From Roridomyces roridus (Eukaryota; Basidiomycota; Agaricomycetes; Agaricales; Mycenaceae), in the NCBI GenBank assembly GCA_029378245.1, contig JARKIF010000001.1:62001-126000 (forward strand): a stretch of DNA of 64,000 nucleotides. Direction: 5' to 3'. Positions 11,508-21,641 of the stretch are shown in pieces (the first letter of the stretch is position 1; each line of letters begins with the position of its first letter). The notes under the pieces were generated by a model that saw only the letters and a list, made by a program, of their open reading frames with translations, did not search any database and had not been told where the DNA came from. Position numbers and translations under genes: made by a program.

Positions 11508-11587
11508 GTGGGACTCGCGCCATCACGGTGGGACTCGGGCTCTGCTCGGCAAATTAGCCGAACGCTAAGCGAGTCCCAGTCCCACCG
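11508..11587. repeat. GTGGGACT/AGTCCCAC repeat, right edge
   Basis: GTGGGACTCG occurs twice, and CGAGTCCCAGTCCCAC closes the block in inverse orientation. It belongs to the same motif family as 6854-6890 and marks the right side of the candidate element. Confidence 0.55.
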
Positions 11588-11610
11588 TTCTCGTATATAC
11601 TCCTCTGTCA

Positions 11611-12191
11611 ATTGTCGTCGGGTCCAAGGTTGGCATTGACACGTGCCACATCAGATGACATGAAGCATCGCCACAGACTCAACGCCCGAGTCCCAAATAG
11701 GAAATTCCCCGGCCACATTTCGACGCTGAAGCATCCAATATCTCAGAGAACAAAACAGATTCAGGAGATAATTTGCATCGCAGCGACAGAAATGCCTCCA
11801 TCACTCATCGCCGTAGCCGGAGACCAGAGAAAACTGCCGATCGCAATAAATAACATATACAATTGTTCATGCATGTACATGCCTACTAAGTAGAATACAA
11901 TCCAAGTACATGAAGTAAGGAAGGCATATGGTATCGAGTATATGTAAGTAAAAAGTTCAAGCGCTACCTAATTGTACGTAGAGGAAGCCCAGTCGATTGA
12001 GGCGGAAATGCGAATCCGAGGAGATACATAGGGAGCGGTCGAGAAAGGAGGGCATTTTGATCGTAAGTCGAGGAAATCCAAGTCCAATTTGAGTCCGAGC
12101 CGTTCACAATGGCAAGTGCATAGAGGAAATTCAAGCAGTCATTGTCGTCCCACAAGGCTTGCGCACGTCTTGACTATTCACAGACACTTAC
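11611..12191. other. Intergenic, no clear gene
   Basis: There are short frames only; nothing recognised. It lies 3' of the Pro-rich gene at 12192. Confidence 0.4.
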
Positions 12192-13624
12192 CTATTGCCG
12201 ACGAGGATCTTGGACCTCATGGTTGTTGAAAGGTGGATATGGCGGCGCCGATCCAGGCATTGGTTGTGGATAGAGATTCAATGACATCGGAGGGGGACCG
12301 ACCGTGGGAGTTGGCCTCTGAGCGCAGATTAAATATGTTTTTGTCTTGGCAACAGATCAAAGCGACCATGAGACTCACCGCCGGAGGAAAACGCACGCGT
12401 CTACGATGTTTGGCCCTTGGGTGACACGGTTGAGGAACCCGTGTGCGTGGGATACACATTCTGTTGATGGATTAGTGGTTGTTTTCGACATTCGGTCCTA
12501 CTCCGATCAGGCTCACGTTTGACATAACTGGTGGGCGCGGGCGCGGCTAAGACAGATTCAACATCGTAAGAGCAGGTGAGTTGGTGGAAAGAACGTACAA
12601 TATACTTTTCCAAAGCGGGGATCGCAACAGGTGAGCTTGTGAATAGCATTGGGCAAGTATGAAACACACCGGCTGATCATCGAAAACATAAGGGTCCTGG
12701 AAAGAAAAGAAAGGCAGTTGGCGGAGCAAAGTCATTGTTGGCTCAAGAACGACTTGCCGAAAAATCAAATGAACTCGACGCTTCTGGCTGAACACTGGGA
12801 GGACGAGTTGAAACGGGAGGGTGCGCATTCGGAGCATTGATACCGTGATTGCGCGGTGCTGGGTTCAATCTCCGGGCGAAGTTTCCCATGAGAATGTTGA
12901 TCATTTCGGGACTTACCCCAGAAGGTGCAGGAGGAAAATTCGGGTGTCCTTGAAACCGTTTAGATAATAGAACAGCAGAAATGGTATGTACCTCCTGGGG
13001 CAAGTTGTCGCTCATGATGGTCAATAGTCTCTGTGTAAATTTGTCAGAGGCTAAGCGGCGTAGAATAATCAAATCGTTACCGGCTACTCCTTTGTCCCCA
13101 AATGCTGAAGCAGCCGAGTCAGTCAGCGCTGCATCTCCGAGGGGACAAAATAAGTCCATACCAGACCGAAAGAAATGCCTTTTCTCATTGTACGAATGAA
13201 CGCTGATCGTGGAAATTGAGAGTCTCGCGTCCCATTTCAAGCCTCTGATGGCACCCCGTGGGAGGAAGATGTCGCAAGGCCTGCCCATCCAAATAGTCGC
13301 GTTGTAGGGAATGTACTGTGGAAGGTCTGCAAGTACATTTGATATCGGTTGCCATCCCGGATGCCTCGCCTGGATCGAGTATGTTCAAGTCGCTGAAGAT
13401 ACACAGTGGCTTACATTCGGAGTACCCGACACATATATCGGTGCTACATATATCGTGGCTATCCGGAGATCAGTTCCAACAACCATTGCATAGGAACGCA
13501 GTTTCTGTGCGTTGAACAGAGTTTCCAGAATGTGTGCTGCGTTGATGGAACAGTAGACGATTTGACCAACGCCGATGTCGACGATATGCTCGTAGGCTGC
13601 AAATGAGGAGTGAGAGCGGGACAT
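12192..13624 (-). CDS. SH3-like N-domain plus Pro/Asn-rich tail, paralogue 1
   Basis: Starts at ATG 13624 (MSRSHSSFAAYEH). Exon 1 encodes GVGQIVYCSINA...LRSYAMVVGTD...ATIYVAPIYVSG; a 45-nt GTAAGC intron leads to ARHPGWQPISNVLADLPQYI...ATIWMGRPCDIFL. Both halves align with the gene at 14951-17259 (GQIIMANL...RPWLIVGID...ILVTGIS; KKNPAWQ...GLPQI...AHIWLGQPGIVDVIF), so the two are paralogues. The pattern GxIV...RPxLIV...hhhhxxIS recalls the small SH3-like barrel of PemK/MazF-type proteins, but that is a motif-level impression. The distal part is Pro/Asn/Ser-rich (NFPPAPSG, NAHPPVSTRPPSVQPE) and the last exon (NLYPQPMPGSAPPYPPFNNH) stops at TAG 12194-12192. Exact exons in 12200-12900 are uncertain. 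Function unknown. Confidence 0.6.
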
Positions 13625-14181
13625 TGTGATGGAGATTGGGGTGGGGGCATTGATTTCTTGCAGCGGCGGTTTATACTAGAGGGATTCGAAGTTTGAGTCA
13701 TGTTCGGTCGCTGAGCGCAGCAACCTTGCACAGGATCGGTCTTCTTGTCGAGTCAAGGTCGTCCACAAAGGTGTACGGGCTGTGTGTGAATGGCAAAAAC
13801 AAGGCGGCGTTGGGGCGGTGGGACAGGAATTACGGCGCTTGAAAGAGCTTCTCCTGCCCCGAATAGTAGGTGACCGCCACGTGAAACACTCAAATGGTAC
13901 GGCATCTCGTGGAATTCATCGCTGCACAATGAAGTTATTTGTGTCCCTGCCCCGCAACTTGAACTTGAACTTATTGTGTTCGGTTGACTCGTTGCCATCT
14001 TGACAAGGGCATCCTTTTGTGGGCGTTGCACTTGTTGTGATTTTCATCTGCTGTGATTCCCATGCCTGCGCCACGCTACTGACTCCGGATTCACTGACCC
14101 CGATGGCTGGCTAAGAGTCCCGGCTGACGACCTTATGTATGTAGTCGGAAATTGCACCTCAGGTTGGGTGTGTTTCGAAGT
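13625..14181. other. Intergenic, nothing recognised
   Basis: This is the presumed promoter region of the gene starting at 13624. No additional gene or repeat was identified apart from the repeat motif at its right edge (about 14165-14210). Confidence 0.4.
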
Positions 14182-14604
14182 TCAACCAGCGGCGTCTGAG
14201 TTCAAAATTCTGTAAGACACGAAAGGCCCTTGTGGCGTTGTTTCTTTGCACGACACAGTAAAGGACACGGTGGGATTGCAACGGTGAGCGGAGAAATGGA
14301 TTTTCAAGACATACTGTTGAACTTCGGCTTCGGTTGATGGTTGAGTACTGGATGAGATCAGTGAGACCTGATCCGTATTGGTTAGAGGGCTTTCACCAGG
14401 CGAGTCACTGTATGCCAGTTGCAGCCCCTTGACTGGCGGCCAGAGGAGATAGGTCACTGTTTGTTGCGTCGATGATGTGATGATTTGAACTTCACACGGT
14501 TGAAGTGGCGCTTGATGGGATCGGATGGACACGTTCCGCGATGTGACACGTCTACCTAGGATTCTGATCAACTGTGTCGCTCGCCGCTGTAAAATGTGAG
14601 TCAC
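14182..14604 (-). CDS. Hypothetical ORF ending in a dispersed repeat motif
   Basis: A 140-codon frame with no recognised domain (VEVQ-like beta strands: QPCEVQIITSSTQQTVTYLLWPP, VSFTVSCKETTPQG). Its last codons (ILNSDAAG) fall in a roughly 40-bp motif that recurs at 19660-19710, 20590-20615, 21455-21490 and 34205-34245, so the 3' end is repetitive DNA. It could be an exon of a small gene, or chance. Confidence 0.25.
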   Translation of the reverse strand: MTHILQRRATQLIRILGRRVTSRNVSIRSHQAPLQPCEVQIITSSTQQTVTYLLWPPVKGLQLAYSDSPGESPLTNTDQVSLISSSTQPSTEAEVQQYVLKIHFSAHRCNPTVSFTVSCKETTPQGPFVSYRILNSDAAG

Positions 14605-14950
14605 GCACTACTTTAAATCTGGGATTACTAAGTATTTCACTAGCACAGAACTTCTCCCGTCCGCGATACTAGCCGTCCACCGATCACCAATACTTACTTA
14701 ACGAGTCTTACGATTGTACTGTGGGGGCCTTCTTTTGGCTCATTCAGTTCCCTTGTTATGCTAACCAGAGCCATGGAATCAGTATCTTTCTTGCCCGCCG
14801 CGGGGGGTATGACAGCTTTCGCCGCAAACCGGAAATTGCAAGTTCAGTAAGGTGCGGCGCTTCGAAAACAACTTCACAGTTCATAACCTAGTACCTAGTA
14901 CACACAAATATACTCGAGAACAAGGGATAGAACAAGTCACTCTTATCGTT

Positions 14951-17259
14951 TCAGTTCCCATTAAGCCCCTGGGAGTTCAAAAGTGAGTGAATCAGTCGTG
15001 TGGGGCACAATAAGCAGCTCACCGCCATGTTGCCGGTGCTGAGGAGGTGGATATTGACTTCCGCCGGCGCCGCCGGAATTCGGCTGCTGGCGATTGGAAA
15101 CCCCTGCCCACGAGGCGGTAGGGGGGAGAAATCCTTGCTGCTGCGGCTGCACCTGTTGTGGAGGCAGGCGATACGGTTGGGCAGGCTGTACGAAGTAAAT
15201 GAATGGCATCTCGTCAGTTTTGAGCCCACTTGCCTGCTGTCTGGGCGCTTGCCCGGGTCCCAACGCGCCCCCCGAGAATCTTGGTTGAACTTGCTGCTGC
15301 TGTTGGGGGATCTGTGTTGGATACACACGGTGAGGTTGGGTCGGCTGTACGAAGGTGAATGAAGGACATCTATTCAAGGCAGCTTGCTCACCTGTTGCCT
15401 GGGCGCTGGTCCGCCCCCTCCCCCGGAGAATCTTGCATTTATAGGTGGGGCCGGCTGAACACAAAAGTTTAAAATGAACGACTTGGAAAAGAGAAGATCG
15501 AATGTGCTTACGTGACGTGGAGGTTGGTTTCCAGCCTGGACAATCTGTTTTGGCTACAAGTCAGCGTTAATAGGAAGAGATGTTAAGCAAGGCTACGAAC
15601 CGGCGGCCCCGACGGATGCCCGACAAGGATACTCTGCGGGCCAGCGAACTGGGAGATCGTTAGAACACAGATGCTCGACTGAGGGAAGAAACTTACACCC
15701 GCAAATTGGTTGGGATTCGGTCCTCCAAAGGCTGAGGGCTGCGGCGCGGAACGCTGCAAATATGTCAGGCAAATCCACAATGTGGGAGGATCACTAACCG
15801 CCGGCTGCTGGAAGGGATTCCCCGCTTGCAGAGGAGGAAACTATAGAACCGTGAGCAAATGATGCTCCAGGAATCGGAGACAAGAAGCTACCGCACCTGA
15901 TGTTCCTGCGTAGGCGGAGCAAATCCCATCTAGAAAAAGATGAATCAACTCAACACGAGCGCTGCAAAATAGAACATACATTCTGAGAGGGGTACTGACG
16001 GGTGCCCGAGTAGAATGGAGAAAGCCCTGGTGCCGGGCCTGGGTTCTGCTACACAATACGTCAACGGTGAACCGCTTGGAAGTCTGGGTACTCACACCAG
16101 CGGCGTATTGGTTGGGGTACGACCCAGAAACCGAGGCTCCAACGGGCTGGGGATGGAAGGGCGTGGGCATTGGGGCCTAACGCCCGTAGGAGTAAGTGAC
16201 GGTGAACAACGAAACTCTCCGTAGACAAAAACTCACGTTGAGATACGGCCGCGTGTTCCGATACTGAGCTTGAACTGGGGGGGCAGAAGGTGGGGCAGAC
16301 GTCTCTTGAACGGGCTGGGCATGAGACGGTGGGGGCATTGGGACCTGTCAACGCACGTTCATGAGAGAACAACGAAACTGTTCGTGGACAAACACTCACC
16401 CTGGCAGACGGCTGCCTATGCTGATACTGAGATTGCACTTGGGCACTGCCCGAAGGTTGAGCAGACGTCTACGAATGTGATACGTAAAGAGACGTTCGAA
16501 ATCAAGGGAGAAAAAGCAAAAGCGTACAGTCTGGGTCGGGATATTCGGTCCCATGACGCCTTCGATCCATGCACGTCTCCTAATCGGGTCTTCTTCAGAG
16601 ATAGTGAGTTTGGAAGAAAGGGCACTTCAAGTTGCGTACCTCGTTCGGCTACCGGAACCGCTCCAGGGCCTACGGAAGAACGAAATGAGCTTGCTTTCCA
16701 AAACTCGGGCGACATATCTTACAGACGCGTGACTCGCCATAGACTGAAGCAAACAAGTTACAGGGGTTATGGTGCGCAAGCAGAGGGACACGTACCTGCA
16801 ACATATGCCGCACGTCGAAGTTGATAGGTCTTATTGTTGTTGCGCTTTTCTTCGGCAGTTTGTATGACTCGTTGCATTCCCGTCTCGGTGGCGTTGTTGA
16901 AGATCACGTCGACGATACCTGGCTGGCCCAGCCATATGTGAGCCGTCTCTGAATACTTGTCGGTGGTGTTGATTTGAGGAAGTCCAGGCGAACAGGTGTG
17001 CTGCCACGCTGGGTTCTTCTTCTACAGCAAAACGATCAGCGCCGGGAGATGAGATCAGACGGAAAGGTACACCGGGGTTGATATGGGATATACCAGTAAC
17101 CAGGATTTTCTCCTCCTCTTTGTCGATGCCCACGATGAGCCACGGGCGAACAGGTTTGTCGACCGCACGCGTTGTCGATTCCTCGATGTGGGGGATTCTG
17201 AGGTTGGCCATGATGATCTGACCCTTCCTCAGGTCGTTCATACTGGCGATTACTGACAT
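14951..17259 (-). CDS. SH3-like N-domain plus mini-exon Pro/Gln tail, paralogue 2
   Basis: Starts at ATG 17259 (MSVIASMNDLRKGQ). Exon 1 carries GQIIMANLRIP...RPWLIVGIDKEEEKILVTGIS; a 49-nt intron (GTACCT...CTGTAG, CTGAT branch point) leads to KKNPAWQHTCSPGLPQIN...AHIWLGQPGIVDVIFNNATETG. The domain matches the gene at 12192-13624. The remainder is a low-complexity tail spread over a dozen or more mini-exons of about 30-110 nt with about 50-nt introns, e.g. TSAQPSGSAQVQSQYQHRQP, VPMPPPSHAQPVQETSAPPS, APMPTPFHPQPVGASVSGSY, NPGPAPGLSPFYSG, FPPLQAGNPFQQPA, PINARFSGGGGGPAPRQQ, VQPRFSGGALGPGQAPRQQ, ending HRQHGGLNGN. Several mini-exons are clearly duplicates of each other. The tail is intrinsically disordered and prion-like in composition. 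A PemK/MazF-like fold for the head is speculative. Role unknown. Confidence 0.65.
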
Positions 17260-17529
17260 GGCGTTGAATGCGACCTCCAAGTAAGTATCGGCCGTCTTTT
17301 AAGTGATTAGCAGAGGACTCGGGATACCCACGTTCGGGGTCTTTAGTCGTCCATCGGCTGCCCGATTCGAATGAGATTCATCTGAGAATAAGAGATCTGC
17401 TCTGTTATGGAATCTGTAAGTAAGTGGGAGTCAGACGCGGCGCCGGTGTTACAAATCAGGAGCTATTGGTCCCGTAAACAGTCACAAACAGTCACGCCCA
17501 CGCCCACACCCACTCCCTCTCTCCCTTCC

Positions 17530-19457
17530 ATGGACTCGGACTCGGATTCAGACTCAGAATCGGACACAGTGTACCGTTGGGCTGTCCTGACTCCCTCGGC
17601 GTGTCAAACGGTCGCTTACCTGGACTCTGACCTGGCTTTATCTGCTGCTGCCCGAATCGAGTGTGGCGCGTATCTCGCGCTACTCGTCACACGGCCGACA
17701 TCCCATTTGACTTCAGGACACAGACTACGTGCATATCTTGTCCAGCCGCGCAGTAGTCAGTCTCTCGAGGCGTTTTATCCCATTCATCCGTGCAGTGGTG
17801 ACTCGAGAACACCCATCATCCCTCCACCTTCCTTCTCGTCCTTCGGCGAATGTGTCGTGGATACTACTCGGGCGCTCTTTTTAAAACCATTATACACCGG
17901 CGAACCAGGCGCCAGTAACCTTATGCAAGAGGACACCCTTGGCTCGTTCCCCACTCAGCATTGGGACGATCGAGAAGCCGAATTGGGACGGATCTACCAG
18001 CAAAAGGCTGCGGAGACCCGACGTGATCAGCTCGAAGCCGGTCACATTCGCCCAGATACTGCATTGGAGGACTCCTGCGGAGTGTGGACCGCCTTCAGCG
18101 TGCGAAGCAGGGCAGCGAGAGCCGAACCCGGTGCCCTTCAAGCACCTTGGGACATCCACGTCACTGTTAGTTTCGACCTCTCCACCGCACGCGAGCTCCT
18201 TCCAGCCCGGAGGTTTGCAGAGGAGGAGCTGGCAATACAGAGGTGAGTTCAGACTTTAGTTGCCTTCCACATCTGCTGACTTGGACCGGTAAGATTACGA
18301 GGTCGTTTTTCACGATACGGGACGGAACGAGCAATTATATGGGTGCGAGACGAGGCAAGTCTTAGCGCACCGATTCCCTTCCTTACTTGACCAGTGCACA
18401 GTCTGAATGTCCCTACCGCGAGCCGGTCATCGACGATCCTATCGATGACCTCTGTCACCCGGAGCTCATCGAAATGTCGGCGTCGCTGGAGAACCCAGAG
18501 GATTTGCCCGAAAAGCCGGAAAATCCGGACGAAGAGGACGACTGTTCAGATCTGGCTGGCCACTTCGGGATACCTCTGCCGCGCATGGCTCGAGAGATAC
18601 AGCTTCCACCGCCTCCCTACGCTGATCCTAGTCTTTTCAGGGCTGTATACTTCGATATTTTCGTCTTCATCGTACGATTAGCAGTCGGTCTTCCGTTCCC
18701 AAGAATTAACTTCGTCTTATAGGACAACGAGTCGGGTATATGGGACGCGCTGCAGCCGCTTCTGCGTCGGAGTCACAAGAATCTGAGCCGACTCGAAGCT
18801 CTTTCCCTGTACTTTGACGTCGAACGCGAAATCAAGGACGACCCAGCACCCTCATCCTCTCTCTCCCTTCTCCATCGAGTGCACGAGCGGTTCTCCTGCC
18901 GTCTCGGGCTAACATGCAAACCATCCGAATCGGCGGCGTTCGCGGCTTCTATCACCAACTGGGCACTCGTTCCAGGCGCCGTCGAATGCCTCCAAAGACT
19001 CTATCCTTACTACCCCATGTACAGTATCGTTGACATCGACAAGGAGTCCATCCTATCCTGCGTCGCATTCAACACCATCCATCCGTATTTCACTGAAGTC
19101 TTCATCTCCCCGCCAGAGTGTCCTCTACGACGGCCGGATTTCGGTACCTACCCGGTCCCGTTCGACCACCTATCGCAGCTCCCTCCTACCGCCAGCTGTT
19201 TCGTCTCCACCAGTGCCTACCAGGACATTGAACCGGCTCGGTTTTGCTCGATGCCGTCTGTGTGGATTCGACCACCGGGTAGTCTTTCTGCGAGCGCACC
19301 CGACGATTTGGTATCCACCCCATCGGCGGTCTGCGATTCACTCGCGTCCATGCTGCCTCTGTTTCTTGGAGAAGCAAGGGAGGATGATGGGGCGAGTGTC
19401 GAAGTTCTGAACGATTGCATAGAATCTCTTACTTTGACGGAGGTCTGTGCGTACTAG
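17530..19457 (+). CDS. HAD-like two-domain protein, copy B
   Basis: Four exons (17530-18242, 18294-18354, 18402-18671, 18723-19457) give about 592 residues in one frame. The start at 17530 (MDSDSDSDSESDTVYRW) is chosen because copy C starts at the equivalent place; 17407 is also possible. Residues 1-238 form an unknown conserved domain (VLTPSACQTVAYL, PIIPPPSFSSFGECVVDTT, TVSFDLSTARELLPARRF). Exon 2 encodes RLRGRFSRYGTERAIIWVRD and is followed by an intron with a GC donor (GCAAGT). An acidic linker leads to YFDIFVFI/DNESGIWDALQ, the place of HAD motif I, where Gly-Thr-Leu is replaced by Val-Phe. IVDIDKES replaces the Ser/Thr motif II, and VSTSAYQDIEPARF keeps the dehalogenase-like motif. I infer an inactive HAD fold used for binding. 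Copy C is its inverted duplicate. Confidence 0.75.
18355..18401 (+). other. GC-AG intron in copy B
   Basis: The exon ends at CGAG and the intron starts GCAAGT and ends CACAG. It is needed to keep the frame between exon 2 and SECPYREPV. The same GC donor and acceptor arrangement is present in copy C. Confidence 0.65.
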
Positions 19458-20000
19458 AACTCATGTCCGTTGTTTAGTTTGTATCGACATGCTTCTCCTG
19501 CGCATTACCAATGTAACAGTTGCTGTCATTGCTACGTGTTGGAAGAGAGCTCTTCCAACACTACGAAATCTCCGACGAAGACGTACGGCAGCGAAACGGC
19601 TCTAATTCTATTTCTCCGCTCATGATTTCAATTGCCTCGTGTCCTTCACGCAGCACCGATCCCACGAGATTTTTCAAACTCAGACGCCGTTGGTTGAACT
19701 TCGAAAAGATTATCAGTCGCGACCTGTTTCATGTGGGGCTGCACAATAGTCCCCGTTAGGTCGGCTGGGCGTCTGAGGCGCGGGGCCTTTCGCAACTCAA
19801 TATGGGGGCCGCGTTGCGTGGCGCAGGATGGGAACAAGAGCAGATAGAAATCAAAAACATTTAGTTGAGACCGAAAGGAATAATTGCAGGCTGAGACTGG
19901 GTATTGTCCGGAGCGTTCAACGGCACTCTGTGCCATGTGCGTCCACAGTCTAATAAGTATTTCACCCGCTCAACGAAGATCGCCGGGTAATACTTATCCT
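19458..20000. repeat. Left arm tail of the inverted duplication
   Basis: The 3' flank of copy B (about 19540-19935) is matched in inverted orientation by the 3' flank of copy C (about 21110-21600), and in direct orientation by the flank of copy D (34060-34545). Shared landmarks are CACCGATCCCACGAG, CAGACGCCGTTGG, GGCTGCACAATAGTCC and GGGGGCCGCGTTGCGTGG. Confidence 0.75.
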
Positions 20001-21109
20001 TACTTATCTACTACTAGTTGACGCGTAGGCTGTGCGTCATTGTGCCATGAGAGCCGTCGCCTTTATTAGGAACGCGCAGTCACCGGCGGCCAGGATGTTC
20101 TCGAACCATGCCTCTGGTTCTACGTATCCCTCTACTGGCCCTTACTGGCCTCGGACACTCCTGCCCGAAGCTCGTGATAGCGACATTTGCACGAGTCAAA
20201 AGAAGACTATCGAGAGATTGTCAACATGATCGGTGAGAGCAGGTGAGAGCGAAAGCTAAAAGTGCCAGCGATTACGTTGTCCTGTGCGGAAGGAATGTTT
20301 TCGCAGGCCAAGCGGTCTCGTCGTCCAGTGAATGCTGAAGCGCAAAAGAACACCCGGCCGCAGAGGAATGGAATCGGGGTCTTTCTCCCTGGGCCACGCG
20401 GTCCTCCCAGTACGACATCCACCTCTGCAGCTGGCAGGCTCGCCGGGTCCCGCGTCCGTTCCGCCGGGCAGAACCAGGCACTTTTCGAGGCTTTTGTTCC
20501 CAGCGATCGCCAATAAAGTTGTGAGAATATACTCGTGAGCTTCTCTTGACTCGTTGAATTTCCCAGCTACGCATCTACTAGGCTTCCTATCAACCGACGG
20601 CGTCTGAGTTCGAAATTACTGGTGGGTCAGGTTCGTGGGGCTTGTACCGGCGCTGCGCGCAAGATACGAAGTGATTGCAATGAGTTCGCGGTCGCAGGCA
20701 CACTGCGCAACGAGAGCACGCAAGGGAATTTCTCGTTGTGGGTCCTCGTATTGGCACGATTCGTGTGTTTGAAGAACAATTCCGGCCCGGCCGTAGTGGG
20801 GCGCTTCTTCGACACCGGAACCGTGAGCACTTCTCCTGGCTTCTTTTCCCACCGATCATCCTGGGAATCTCTCAATGCTCTTCTTTTGACTCGTTCAAAT
20901 GTCCACTATCACAAGCCACGGGCAGAAGTCTCCGACGTGAATGCGAGATATGTGGAACCAGTGCAATGGTTGAATACTGGATACCCTGATGACCGCGCGC
21001 CCGTGAGTCGTTCTTTCCAAATGAAAGCGACTGCTCACGTCCCTCAACTAGCATACTAGCGCACAGCCTACGGACAGTATCCGGCGGTCTTCGTTGACCG
21101 GGTGAAAGA
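20001..21109. other. Spacer of the inverted duplication
   Basis: No supported gene. Two blocks (about 20220-20570 and 20620-20910) share scattered landmarks such as CTTTTGACTCGTT/TCTTGACTCGTT and may be diverged repeats. The motif CGGCGTCTGAGTTCGAAA occurs at 20594. Confidence 0.4.
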
Positions 21110-21641
21110 TTAGACTGTACGGCATGTTGATAATACTCTATTATGAACATTTGAACATTCGACGCCCGCAGAGTGCCGTTGCACGCTCCGGACAGACTGC
21201 GCATGCTGTAAAACAACGATACTAGGCGTGGAATCCTGATCGTACCTGCATGGCTCAGCTGAAATATTTTTTCGAGTGGCAGTGGGACGGTCCCTTGGTG
21301 AGGAGTTTCTTTTGTAATTTTATTCCATCCTGCGCCACGCAACGCGGCCCCCAGATTCGCTTGTGAAAAGGCCCGCGCCTCAGGCGCCCAGCCGACCTAA
21401 TGCGGACTATTGGGCAGCCCCACATGAAACAATTTGCGACCGATAATCTTTTCGAAGTGCCACCAACGGCGTCTGAGTGTTTGAAAGACCTCGTGGGATC
21501 GGTGCTCCGTGCAGCACACTGAGAAGCGGAGAGATGGGATTAGAGGTGTTTCGCTTTCGTCGGAGATTGTCTTGAAAAATGACGCGGCGCTTTGGGTGAA
21601 AGATACAACAAATCGTTACTGAAAGACGAACATGAACTTTA
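21110..21641. repeat. Right arm tail of the inverted duplication
   Basis: Inverse counterpart of 19540-19935. It holds ACGCAACGCGGCCCCCAG, CCAACGGCGTCTGAG and CTCGTGGGATCGGTGCTCCG, all also present near copy D at 34150-34400 in the other orientation. Confidence 0.75.

Larger units (their letters stand above)
6838..11606. mobile_element. Candidate composite TIR element, about 4.8 kb
   Basis: The left edge AGAGGAGTA...AGAACGGTGGGACTGGGA is matched in inverted orientation at the right edge (ending TACTCCTCT), with GTCA on both outer sides (6834-6837, 11607-11610). Internal to both edges, a second inverted match (GGATATTTCGCCGCGTC at about 7168; inverse at about 10925) opens into arrays of CGCCGCGTC/ATCGCCGC motifs (7170-7340; 10440-10940), which look like subterminal transposase-binding repeats. 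Between them lie minus-strand coding remnants (7526-8265, 8365-8913) and an unrelated-looking block at 9250-10400. I cannot assign a superfamily: the 4-bp duplication is short and no catalytic transposase core is visible. It may be several elements nested together. Confidence 0.5.
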
